A stretch of 64,000 bases of DNA from contig NZ_CP082918.1 in the NCBI RefSeq assembly GCF_019931755.1, forward strand, positions 662,001-726,000, written 5' to 3'. Below are positions 34,816 to 42,919 of the stretch, in pieces (positions within the stretch are counted from its first letter, which is position 1; each line of letters opens with the position of its first letter). This DNA comes from Sutcliffiella horikoshii (GTDB taxonomy: Bacteria > Bacillota > Bacilli > Bacillales > Bacillaceae_I). A model generated the notes under the pieces. That model was not told the DNA's origin. It made no database searches and saw only the letters and a list, made by a program, of their open reading frames with translations. The position numbers and the translations under genes are program-made.

Positions 34816-35109
34816 ATGATAACAGAAGTAGCATTTTTCTATATAAATGAAGGAATGGAAGCGAGATTTGAAAAAGATTTTGCGGTAGTAGTCGAAGAAA
34901 CAATCGCTCTTTCCAAAGGCTATATTTCCCACACTTTACATAAATGCATTGAGACAGAAGGGAAGTATATGGTGCAAGTGGAGTGGGAAACCCTTGAGGA
35001 CCATATGGAAGGCTTTGTGGGTTCTGACTTATTTAAGGAGTGGGTTAAGAACATGGACCATTATTTCAAACCTAATATTTATATGGAGCATTTTAAATTA
35101 ATAAAGTAA
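34816..35109 (+). CDS. Antibiotic biosynthesis monooxygenase (ABM) domain protein
   Basis: This 97-residue protein is a single ferredoxin-like ABM domain: MITEVAFFYINEGMEARFEKDF, then YISHTLHKCIETEGKYMVQVEWETLEDH-like text and the aromatic WVKNMDHYF near the end. Members include heme-degrading and quinol monooxygenases, but many are of unknown function; the small domain acts as a dimer. ATG 34816 is six bases after GAGAGGAAG, whereas the longer open frame upstream lacks a site. It is followed after 10 bases by a small membrane protein gene. Confidence 0.75.
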   Translation: MITEVAFFYINEGMEARFEKDFAVVVEETIALSKGYISHTLHKCIETEGKYMVQVEWETLEDHMEGFVGSDLFKEWVKNMDHYFKPNIYMEHFKLIK

Positions 35110-35119
35110 TTCAAAAGGG

Positions 35120-35608
35120 GTGTCGAAACTGAAGGTAGATAAAGAGGTTCGGTATCAAAATGAGGAGTATTATCATGTGTACCTATATGGATTTATGGCC
35201 ATAGCTTTATTTTTGAATATCGTGTTACATACTTTGTATCCGTTGCTGCCAAGAGAAAGTCATTCTAGTTATTACGATATCGGGGGCTTATCAGGCGCCA
35301 CTTTTGTTATCTATTATTTTTTCTTCATGGTGTTCGTCCTAATTGTAGGTGGTGCGGTTTATTGGGTGGTGAATATGTTAATAAAGAAATGGAATGTGCG
35401 GAATTCATTCCTCTATTTTATATTGTTTTTATTACTGGGTAGTTTTTCAGGTTTTCTGATTCCTATCTTTCCAACGACAGGCATGATATTCTCCTCAGAT
35501 AATATGAACACAACATTCAATCCCAATTGTATTTTTGGTGTGCTATTAGGTGCCGGGTTGTTTGTATTGAATAGAATCGTCGGTAAAAGAAAAATAAACA
35601 CAAACTAA
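35120..35608 (+). CDS. Small membrane protein of unknown function
   Basis: This 162-residue protein has four membrane segments (about residues 22-42, 58-82, 92-112, 133-152) and no motif I recognise. The start is uncertain: GTG 35120 overlaps the AAAGGGG run, and the alternative downstream codons are weaker. It sits between the ABM gene and the methyltransferase gene, all in one direction with gaps of 10 and 14 bases, so a three-gene operon is likely. Confidence 0.55.
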   Translation: MSKLKVDKEVRYQNEEYYHVYLYGFMAIALFLNIVLHTLYPLLPRESHSSYYDIGGLSGATFVIYYFFFMVFVLIVGGAVYWVVNMLIKKWNVRNSFLYFILFLLLGSFSGFLIPIFPTTGMIFSSDNMNTTFNPNCIFGVLLGAGLFVLNRIVGKRKINTN

Positions 35609-35622
35609 AAGGGGAAAGGGAT

Positions 35623-36234
35623 ATGTCACGATCTCCAGTAAATTATGATCAGAAACTTAATATCGAAACGACGGATATACAAATGGGTATTCACCGCTCT
35701 TTTACCTATCATCGCTATGAGCCGACTCCATATGAAGCACTTGACCGGCTGTTTGAAACATATTTGGTAGATTCCTGTGATCACGTGGTTGACTTTGGTT
35801 GTGGAAAAGGCAGGTTGAATTTTTACTTGGCTCATCAGTTTGGGCCAAGGGTAACCGGAATTGAAATGAATGAGACATTTTACGAGGCTTGTTTGAAGAA
35901 TTTGACCATGTATAAAGGTAAGGGAAGACAGAATATCAAGTTTGAAAAGTGCTTTGCCGAAGAGTATAAAATACCTGAAACGGCCAATGTATTCTATTTT
36001 TTTAACCCGTTTACGGTAGATGTTTTCAGGAAAGTGGTGCGTAATATTCTCTTATCTATAGAACAACATTATCGGCCGATAGAGATTGTGCTTTATTATC
36101 CGGCTCCTGATTTTGTGTTCTTCTTGGAAAATCATTCGATGTTTACTCTTAAGCTAGAGGTCCAGCTTGATGGGTTTGAGAAAAATGTGAATGAGCGATT
36201 TTTGGTGTATGAGTTAGTGGTGAGCGCTAGCTGA
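35623..36234 (+). CDS. Class I SAM-dependent methyltransferase
   Basis: This 203-residue protein has a SAM-binding fold: motif I is HVVDFGCGKGR (about residues 56-66), followed by GIEMNE (the acidic ribose-binding residue) and FYFFNPFT (motif IV-like; the aspartate/asparagine-proline signature points to methylation of N or O). The substrate is unknown. ATG 35623 follows AAAGGGGAAAGGG. It is the last gene of a putative operon, and a 21-bp-period repeat array begins after it. Confidence 0.8.
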   Translation: MSRSPVNYDQKLNIETTDIQMGIHRSFTYHRYEPTPYEALDRLFETYLVDSCDHVVDFGCGKGRLNFYLAHQFGPRVTGIEMNETFYEACLKNLTMYKGKGRQNIKFEKCFAEEYKIPETANVFYFFNPFTVDVFRKVVRNILLSIEQHYRPIEIVLYYPAPDFVFFLENHSMFTLKLEVQLDGFEKNVNERFLVYELVVSAS

Positions 36235-36264
36235 AACTGGACTCGTTTGCATGTTTGCTCGTTT

Positions 36265-36377
36265 GGCACGAACTCGGGGCATTTTGGCATCAACTTGCCC
36301 CTTTTTGGCACGAACTTGAGGCAAATCGGCATGAACTCGCCACCTTTTAGCATGAACTCGTAACTTACTCACGAATT
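36265..36377 (+). repeat. Array of GGCAYGAACT words at 21-bp period, copy 2
   Basis: GGCACGAACT-like words occur at 36265, 36286, 36307, 36328 and 36349, exactly 21 bp apart, and a degenerate sixth follows. The word and period match the array at 8472-8566. It starts 30 bases after the methyltransferase stop. Confidence 0.85.
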
Positions 36378-36410
36378 CTAAGGTCTAATCCATAATAAAC
36401 AAATAAAAAA

Positions 36411-36438
36411 CCAGCCACTTCACGTACAAAGCGGCTGG
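36411..36438 (-). terminator. Terminator of the UvrC-like gene
   Basis: CCAGCC-A-CTT pairs with AAG-C-GGCTGG; on the minus strand six T residues follow. Confidence 0.85.
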
Positions 36439-36455
36439 CAAAAGTGAATTTTACC

Positions 36456-37520
36456 TTATTCCCCTGAAAAAACATCAGAAATCACAGCATCCAACGCATC
36501 CAAATCCTCGCGACCGACCATTTTATACTTACATTTCCCGCTGCGCAGATAACTGTAGATAATCTGTGCTTTATCAATTTCAAAGCGGCTTACTTCACGC
36601 GCTGCAGCTGGGGCCGCATTAGTAAGTTCACCCGAGAGCCTCGCGGTAATTTTCTGAAGGACTTCCTCATCAATTCCGTTTTCACCGCCATAAACCTCAC
36701 TAACAAACACATCTGTCCTGCGAATCAAAAAGCATTTCACCCTTTGTTCATCCAACTTCTCGGCCACCAACATTAAATGGTTTCCTTCGGTAAAATCCAT
36801 TACATCTTCTTTTTGCAAAAGGGCCTGCAAGGATTGAATGCAGTTGCGGTATCTGGCTGCACGCTCGAAATCCAAATCGGCCGCAAGCTGATTCATCTCC
36901 CGCTGCATGTCTTCCAGCAACTCTGCACTTTCCCCATTAAGCAAAGCTATGAGCTGTTCCACAATGGCATTGTATTCTCCAACGGCTTTGCCTCCAAGAC
37001 AGATGCCGCGGCAAAGACCAAGGGAATAGTTTAGGCAGGGAGAACCGTTGATTGCCGGGTTAGAGCAGTCGAGTCGGTACACATCTTTCAAACCTCGTAT
37101 CGCAAAACTGACCGTTTTCCTGCTTGTATATGGTCCAAAGCTCCAGCCATCGCCACCACGCAAGGGCTGGGTGGATGGGCGGAGACGATAGAGTTTACCG
37201 ACTTTTCGGATCGTTAGATAGAGGAAGGCTTCTGGTGTTTTCATTTGCCTGTTATATTGCGGGCGGATTTCTTGAATGAGCTGCCATTCAAGCAGGAGGG
37301 CTTCGAATTCGGTGTCTGTCTCGATGATTTCTAGATCATGGATGTGTTTGACGAGCTTTCGGACTTTGTTTGAGTGAGAGGACGATTCTCTGAAATAGGA
37401 TTGAACACGTTGGCGAAGGTGTTTTGATTTTCCGACATAGATGACTTGGCCTAAAGAGTCTTTCATTAGATAAACGCCTGGTGTGGCAGGGATTTCTTTT
37501 ATTTTTTGCACAAGACTCAT
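36456..37520 (-). CDS. Short UvrC-like protein (GIY-YIG nuclease with UVR motif)
   Basis: This 354-residue protein has an N-terminal GIY-YIG nuclease domain (PGVYLMKDSLGQVIYVGKS, arginine-rich turn LRQRV, glutamate at about 76), a cysteine cluster (residues about 155-175: CSNPAINGSPC and LGLCRGIC) as in UvrC, and a UVR motif near residue 210. It lacks the C-terminal RNase H-like nuclease and helix-hairpin-helix of full UvrC (about 600 residues), so it resembles Cho/YurQ-type partial homologues that make one incision in DNA repair. The start (complement of 37518-37520) follows AGGTGA at seven bases; an upstream TTG is weaker. Confidence 0.8.
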   Translation of the reverse strand: MSLVQKIKEIPATPGVYLMKDSLGQVIYVGKSKHLRQRVQSYFRESSSHSNKVRKLVKHIHDLEIIETDTEFEALLLEWQLIQEIRPQYNRQMKTPEAFLYLTIRKVGKLYRLRPSTQPLRGGDGWSFGPYTSRKTVSFAIRGLKDVYRLDCSNPAINGSPCLNYSLGLCRGICLGGKAVGEYNAIVEQLIALLNGESAELLEDMQREMNQLAADLDFERAARYRNCIQSLQALLQKEDVMDFTEGNHLMLVAEKLDEQRVKCFLIRRTDVFVSEVYGGENGIDEEVLQKITARLSGELTNAAPAAAREVSRFEIDKAQIIYSYLRSGKCKYKMVGREDLDALDAVISDVFSGE

Positions 37521-37664
37521 GACCAATCACCTCTCTATGTGGGGCTATTTTCGTAGACTTTGTTGTTGTTTCGCATAGTTAAATTAGCCGTTATATTACT
37601 TACTGTCGTGCTCTTTTCCCTGTCATATGAAGCATACTACTTGCGATTTCTAGAGTACGTAAGA

Positions 37665-37694
37665 AGTAAAAAGTCCAATTTCCGACTTTTTACT
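37665..37694. promoter_or_regulatory. 11-bp perfect inverted repeat upstream of the coiled-coil/McrBC-like operon
   Basis: AGTAAAAAGTC and GACTTTTTACT are separated by eight bases. No T run follows, so it is not an obvious terminator. The 37521-37865 gap holds no gene and presumably the operon promoter. Confidence 0.5.
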
Positions 37695-37865
37695 AGAGAA
37701 TAGCAACAATTTTTAAGAAAAGAGCTCTCTAGGAAGATAGTTCTATGTTTAAATTTTCGAAACCTTACAAAAACGTGTGTGTTCATGTAGAATTAGAAGT
37801 GTCATTACTTAATAGAGTACCAAAGAAAACAAGGAATTCACAAGAAATAAGAGGGGGTAATAAAA

Positions 37866-38942
37866 TTGAGCAGGGAAACATGGAAAAAGGTATTTAGTAC
37901 GATTCCGGATGTGGAATTGGTGGAGTTAGCGGACTTTTGGTCGATACAGGTAAAAGGCTTTCGCCAAATAAATCAGGAAAATATAAAACACGCAAGGGCG
38001 ATGGTTATCGCAGAAGCCTTGAAACCGCGAAATCTAAAAATGATTAAAGCTTATTACACAATAAATGATGATGAAGCAGATGAACCGGCAGACAAAGGGG
38101 ACGAAATTACGCTGGATGCGTTGGTCGAGATATATGAAGAAGGCAAAGAGCTGCATCTGATTCTTGGTGGCTTATATGCGAGCGAAGAGGAGAAGTTTGA
38201 AAAGCTAGCGCTGGAGCTGGAAGAGACGTTGCTAGAAAAATATAAGGTGGATGATTTAAGTAGTCTTGTAGATAGACAGGAAAAAAAGGAAGAAGAACCT
38301 TCACTTGAAAAAGCAGAGACCGTCTCCACATCGGAGTGGGAGAAAAAATGGAATAAATCAGAAGATAAGAATAAGGATCTGCGTGCGAAAATTGGAGAGT
38401 GGGAAAAGAAGTATTCACAGTTAAAACAGCAATCTAAGGAAGAGAAACAATCCGCATTGAGCGAGAAGTTAAAGCTGCAGCAAGAGCTTGGGACGGAACG
38501 TGCGCAACACAGGGAGACGGTGGAAAATAACAAGAAAACCGCCGAGGAAAATGAAGTGTTGAAAGAGGAAGTGGCAAAGTTGAAGGGAGAAATTTCTCAT
38601 CTGAACGCGATGTTGCTTCATCAACAACAAGAAGTGGCCGCAACAACAGCCAAGACGGAAGAAAAACAATCTGTTGCAACGGACCAAAAAGAAATCGTCT
38701 TGGTGGGTGATCCCAAAAATAAATTAACAGAAAATTCAGCAAAACATACTTTTCGTGTGTTGGAACTGAAGGACGTTCCAAGCGCATTGGAATCGGATTT
38801 ACTTGAAAAATGCGATGAGGTTTGGATGATGACGTATCTCGTGCCGCCGCAGATGAGAAGAAAAATAAAACGAACGGTACAGAAAAGTATAAAAGAATTT
38901 AGTGATTTTCCGACAATGAAACGTTATATAGAGAAAGGTTGA
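37866..38942 (+). CDS. Coiled-coil protein, first gene of McrBC-like operon
   Basis: This 358-residue protein has no signal peptide. Residues 1-130 are a helical N-terminal domain (FRQINQENIKHARAMVIAEAL). About 150-260 is a long charged coiled coil rich in E, K and Q. About 275-358 is a compact C-terminal domain with EIVLVGDPKN, FRVLELKDVPSALES and CDEVWMMTYLVPPQMRRK, which looks Rossmann-like and basic. I do not recognise a named family. The start is TTG 37866, eight bases after AGAGGGGG. It overlaps the AAA+ gene's open frame. Coiled-coil subunits beside McrB/McrC are known in derived type IV restriction modules, so an oligomerising or target-recognition role is plausible. Confidence 0.75.
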   Translation: MSRETWKKVFSTIPDVELVELADFWSIQVKGFRQINQENIKHARAMVIAEALKPRNLKMIKAYYTINDDEADEPADKGDEITLDALVEIYEEGKELHLILGGLYASEEEKFEKLALELEETLLEKYKVDDLSSLVDRQEKKEEEPSLEKAETVSTSEWEKKWNKSEDKNKDLRAKIGEWEKKYSQLKQQSKEEKQSALSEKLKLQQELGTERAQHRETVENNKKTAEENEVLKEEVAKLKGEISHLNAMLLHQQQEVAATTAKTEEKQSVATDQKEIVLVGDPKNKLTENSAKHTFRVLELKDVPSALESDLLEKCDEVWMMTYLVPPQMRRKIKRTVQKSIKEFSDFPTMKRYIEKG

Positions 38943-38947
38943 GAGCG

Positions 38948-40975
38948 ATGAATAAGGTTTGGGAGAATGACTTAGTTGGTGTGTTGGCAGATGTGGATCA
39001 GAGTGAGCTGCTTTACAGGGATTCCATTTTAATAAATAAGCAGGATAGTCTCCAGTTTTTTGTCCGAATCATTTCGCAGCCTGCCGAAAGCTTTCCGAAT
39101 GTCAAAGCGGTGACTGGATTCTATTCAGATTTGGAGAAATGGGGATTTGAAGATGATTATTTGCAGCCGGAATTTATCCGAAAAGAAAAATTGCGGGAAT
39201 GGCTGGATGACCGGCTGTTAATTTTCAAGGTGGAGAAACGCATCCGTTACAATCATGAAGAAGTATATAACATGTTCGGCGTGCGGGTGATGCCAAAGCT
39301 TCCTAGCTATGAAAAGGACTTAAAGCTGATCCCAGTTCCTATTTTCAGCAAAAAAGTAAATGGAATGGAGCAGGGGGAATTTATTTCAAGGCTTGTGGAG
39401 AAGAAATTTGTCGGCCGTATTGCAGAAGTGTCACATGAGGCGAACGATACTCCTCCCATTGTGCTTTGGAAAGAAGAAACGGACGAGGACGAACAGTTCT
39501 CTGTGTACGGTGTTTTTGAAAAGCACCAGTATGCACATGGTGGTTTCAACTTTGAATTGCGGGATGAGTTGAAGAAGGTTGATTTGGAAGAAGAGTGGCT
39601 GGATGAGTGCTACCTTACGGATGAAAGTCCAAACGTTGCATTTGTGCCGATTGGCAACTATCAGGAGTTATTGAATCGTTTAGAAGAACAAGAGGCGGTA
39701 GAGGTAGCTAGCGAGTCTGCTCGAGAAAACTACTCTCAAGAGACAGGGAGCGGATCATCTTCCATAGAGCAGCAAACCTCCCCGGAAATTCAAAGCAGCA
39801 GGCAAGAGGTTGCCGTTTCGGTTATGGAAAAACCCTCAAGCGAAATTAACGTATCTGTTCCAAAGGAAAACGAAAAGGAACAGGAGTTTTTGGAGCTTCT
39901 ATACAGTCACACACAGGATGCGGGACTCATTTATCGGAAAGAGAATCTCATCAATTTTCATACTTCCATGAAGTCGTCCTCACTTGTTATCTTGTCTGGG
40001 ATGAGCGGAACGGGGAAAACGAAGCTGGTGGAGTTATATAGTCAGTCACTTGGTTTAAAAGGAGAGCAGCTTACGGTCATACCGGTAAGTCCGTCCTGGA
40101 CGTCGGATTCAGATTTGATCGGCTATGCGGACACGCTGAACATGGTGTACCGTCCAGGGGATTCGGGATTGATCAATGCCCTTCGAAAGGCGGAAGATGA
40201 TAAGGATAAACTATATATGATCTGCTTTGATGAGATGAACTTGGCAAGGGTGGAGCACTATTTTTCTCAGTTCTTATCGATTTTGGAGATGGATCATGGG
40301 AAGCGTGTTTTGAGGTTGTATAACGATGATTTGGAGAGCAGGCTGTATAATTCCGCTCAATATCCGCCGACCATCGTTATCAGGGAGAACGTCTTGTTTG
40401 TCGGAACCGTCAATATGGATGAGTCGACCTATCATTTTTCCGATAAAGTGTTGGACCGTGCGAATGTGTTGTCTCTAGATGTGATGCCGTTCACGGAGAT
40501 GAAACAGCTGCCCGAAAAGAAAAAAGGGATGGTCGCGCGGGCAGATGAAGTCGATTATGACACCTTTGAATCTTTTCAGTATAAAAATAGGAGTTTAAGC
40601 CTTCAGGATGATGAGCTTGCATTGTTGTGGGAGGTTCACCAAATGATGCAGAATGTGAACAAACAGGTCGGAGTGGGTCCGCGCATTGTGAAGCAGATTG
40701 ATCAGTATTTAGGCAATCTACCGGTGCAGGAATATATTTTACGTGAGGATGCCTTTGACCTCCAAGTTGTCCAGCGTGTTCTGACGAAGGTGAGAGGGTC
40801 CGAAGATCAGCTTAGGGAATTGGTTGGACGCTACAACCGTGAAAAGGATACCGTGGAAGGCAGTTTGATTATTAGGTTATTTGACCGCTATACAAATGTA
40901 TCGATTTTTAAGGAAAGCAGAAATGTCATCAAACAAAAAGCGAAAGAGCTGAAATATAATGGATACACCATGTAG
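38948..40975 (+). CDS. McrB-like AAA+ NTPase
   Basis: This 675-residue protein has an unrecognised N-terminal region (about 1-220), a low-complexity Ser/Glu/Gln linker (about 235-315), and an AAA_5/McrB-type NTPase domain. Walker A is SGMSGTGKTKL (G351 begins GMSGTGKT), Walker B is ICFDEMNLARVEHY (D428, E429), and sensor-1 region is VGTVNMDEST (N489, D491) followed by FSDKVLDRAN. McrB in E. coli uses GTP and carries MNTAD at this spot; the motif differs here, so ATP or GTP use is open. ATG 38948 is preferred over TTG 38939, which lies on the AAAGG run. It overlaps the nuclease gene by 17 bases. Confidence 0.88.
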   Translation: MNKVWENDLVGVLADVDQSELLYRDSILINKQDSLQFFVRIISQPAESFPNVKAVTGFYSDLEKWGFEDDYLQPEFIRKEKLREWLDDRLLIFKVEKRIRYNHEEVYNMFGVRVMPKLPSYEKDLKLIPVPIFSKKVNGMEQGEFISRLVEKKFVGRIAEVSHEANDTPPIVLWKEETDEDEQFSVYGVFEKHQYAHGGFNFELRDELKKVDLEEEWLDECYLTDESPNVAFVPIGNYQELLNRLEEQEAVEVASESARENYSQETGSGSSSIEQQTSPEIQSSRQEVAVSVMEKPSSEINVSVPKENEKEQEFLELLYSHTQDAGLIYRKENLINFHTSMKSSSLVILSGMSGTGKTKLVELYSQSLGLKGEQLTVIPVSPSWTSDSDLIGYADTLNMVYRPGDSGLINALRKAEDDKDKLYMICFDEMNLARVEHYFSQFLSILEMDHGKRVLRLYNDDLESRLYNSAQYPPTIVIRENVLFVGTVNMDESTYHFSDKVLDRANVLSLDVMPFTEMKQLPEKKKGMVARADEVDYDTFESFQYKNRSLSLQDDELALLWEVHQMMQNVNKQVGVGPRIVKQIDQYLGNLPVQEYILREDAFDLQVVQRVLTKVRGSEDQLRELVGRYNREKDTVEGSLIIRLFDRYTNVSIFKESRNVIKQKAKELKYNGYTM

Positions 40976-42707
40976 CACACAGCCTTTTTCGGTCATTTTC
41001 ACACATGTTTTTCAAAATGGTTCTCGGGAGGATACAGAGGTTCAAAGCTTTGTCGAGCACCTCTCAGACTGGGATGAAACGGTACATGTTTACACGGAGA
41101 TTCGCGAAAATGTGAATCTTGAACTGCGGTTCCGGTGTGAGGACAGAGGTGCAAGATGTTATATGGACGGATTTGATGGGCTTGGGGATGACAGGTTGCT
41201 GGTTGATCAGGAGTCTGAGGAGAATTTTCTTGGCTGCAATGGTCATGTAACGCTTTTCAGGCATTCTACTTCTGATAATTATTATCCTTATATTCCCGGT
41301 TTGTATAGCTTAAGGGTGGAAACGTCGGATGGAAGGACGTTTTACACGCTCGTGAAGGTCATTTCGAACAGGCTTTTTGACGACCAGCTTGCTACGATGC
41401 GCTCGGATGTGGAAGGAAAACTAAAGGGTGTTGCGCTTGACGTTATCCGCAAGCAGCATAGCCCTAAGAGTTTAGCGGCCTTGAAGATTGATCCGATTTT
41501 GTTTCGACAGTACCAGGTGTTGCAGCACTATTTTACCGACATTTACGCAATTGTTTCCGACCTTGCCCAAAAGGTGCGGTCGTCGGTTGCGAAGGAATAT
41601 CAGATGCAATCAGCTGAAATGCCTGCGCATGTGGACGTTGTGTCCATTCAGCATCGACTGAAACGGCCAGATACAATGAATCTGGTGAAATCGGTGCAAA
41701 AGCGGATAAATTATGACCTGCCGGAAAATCAGATGTTAAAGGCGATTTTGGAAAAATGGAACCGATTGTTGCATGAGTTTGTGGCTTGTATGGATACGAC
41801 CATCAAAGGGCTATCGACCCGAAAAGACTATTCGTTCTCCATTTCCCTTCCATTGGAGAGGAAGCGGCGTCTTGTGGAGGAGTTAAAGGAGTATCGCGGA
41901 AAGGCGATGCGAATGAGCGGCGCGTTAAGTCTCGTCAAATCCAGTCACTGGTATCGGGAGGTGTCTTACCGAAAGGCACTTGCCGTTCCGACGGTGATGT
42001 TTGTGGATGTAAGGTACCGAAAGCTTTATCAAATCGACCAGGCTCTTCAAGGGGATGAAATCCCTGTCCACACAGGGCTTGGGCAGCAGTGGAAACGGAC
42101 CGATCAGTTATACGAGATCTGGGGTTGGCTGCAGGTGGTGAATGTGTTTGGTGAGAGCGCCGGTGGGGAGTCCGGAAGAAGTGGCAGTTTTGAAATTACT
42201 GCTAAGCCAGTCGCAAAAGATAATATGATTCGATATCAATTTGGGGATATCTCTCTCCATATTACCTATGACGGAACCATCCCGAGCCATCCGGAAGCAA
42301 CGGATAAATGGACGGTGCCTGTGTATACGACTGGTACGAATAATAATCCGGATGTACGGATGGATCTGTTCTTGCGGGAGTTTTACATTGGCACCATTAT
42401 GATTGATATGAAGTATCGCAAGCGTCATGCGCTGAGTGATTCGATGAGGCAGCTGACAAGCTATGCCGATAATGTGAGATCTCCCTATATTTATGGGAAA
42501 AAGCGTTGGCAAAAGTACCGCCCTGTTCATCAGGTGCTTGTGCTCTATCCGGAAAAGCACGGTGGGATCGAAGTGGAGGAACTGGACGGAAAAAGTATCA
42601 GTCTTGTCCCACTGACACCTGCGGAGGATCAAACTGTTTTCCAAGAGACATTAAAGTGGCTGGTTGCGGAAATGCTGTTGGAGGCAGAGGAGGAAGGGAT
42701 AAAGTAA
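40959..42707 (+). CDS. McrC-like DUF2357/PD-(D/E)XK nuclease
   Basis: This 582-residue protein has an N-terminal DUF2357-like region (about 60-300: GLYSLRVET, NLVKSVQKRINYDLPENQMLK) that mediates contact with the AAA+ partner in McrC-type proteins, and a C-terminal PD-(D/E)XK nuclease core. The visible active-site residues are D465 (NPDVRMDLFL), D483 and K485 in IMIDMKYRKR, followed by QLTSYAD as the usual helix. The catalytic set appears intact. ATG 40959 lies inside the end of the AAA+ gene in another frame, with a weak ribosome site, so translation is probably coupled. The terminator at 42725 closes the operon. Confidence 0.87.
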   Translation: MDTPCSTQPFSVIFTHVFQNGSREDTEVQSFVEHLSDWDETVHVYTEIRENVNLELRFRCEDRGARCYMDGFDGLGDDRLLVDQESEENFLGCNGHVTLFRHSTSDNYYPYIPGLYSLRVETSDGRTFYTLVKVISNRLFDDQLATMRSDVEGKLKGVALDVIRKQHSPKSLAALKIDPILFRQYQVLQHYFTDIYAIVSDLAQKVRSSVAKEYQMQSAEMPAHVDVVSIQHRLKRPDTMNLVKSVQKRINYDLPENQMLKAILEKWNRLLHEFVACMDTTIKGLSTRKDYSFSISLPLERKRRLVEELKEYRGKAMRMSGALSLVKSSHWYREVSYRKALAVPTVMFVDVRYRKLYQIDQALQGDEIPVHTGLGQQWKRTDQLYEIWGWLQVVNVFGESAGGESGRSGSFEITAKPVAKDNMIRYQFGDISLHITYDGTIPSHPEATDKWTVPVYTTGTNNNPDVRMDLFLREFYIGTIMIDMKYRKRHALSDSMRQLTSYADNVRSPYIYGKKRWQKYRPVHQVLVLYPEKHGGIEVEELDGKSISLVPLTPAEDQTVFQETLKWLVAEMLLEAEEEGIK

Positions 42708-42724
42708 GTCAAGAATATGGCGGC

Positions 42725-42754
42725 AAAGCTCCTCGTTTTGGGGAGCTTTTTTTT
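42725..42754 (+). terminator. Terminator of the McrBC-like operon
   Basis: AAGCTCC pairs with GGGAGCTT across an 8-base loop, followed by a run of T residues. Confidence 0.85.
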
Positions 42755-42775
42755 GTTTAGTGCGGAGAGCCTAAA

Positions 42776-42884
42776 ATGGATATATCGGATTTACAATGGA
42801 TATATGATTTTTACGATGGATATATCATTTTTACAATTGATATAACCACGCTTACAATGGATATATCCGTTTTACAATGGATAA
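42776..42884. repeat. Six ATGGATATAT words at 20-21-bp period
   Basis: ATGGATATAT-like words start at 42776, 42796, 42816, 42836, 42857 and 42877, each followed by TTTTACA-like sequence. The consensus is about ATGGATATATNNNTTTTACA. It lies between the McrBC-like terminator and natK; the 42708-42919 gap holds no gene. Confidence 0.85.
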
Positions 42885-42919
42885 GTTCAATTGCACCGAC
42901 CAAAATCCAACCTAATCAG

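Noticed and set aside
38054..38787. Antisense open frames inside the coiled-coil gene
   Set aside because: They are serine-, phenylalanine- and leucine-rich shadows of the Glu/Lys-rich coiled coil on the plus strand, without ribosome binding sites.
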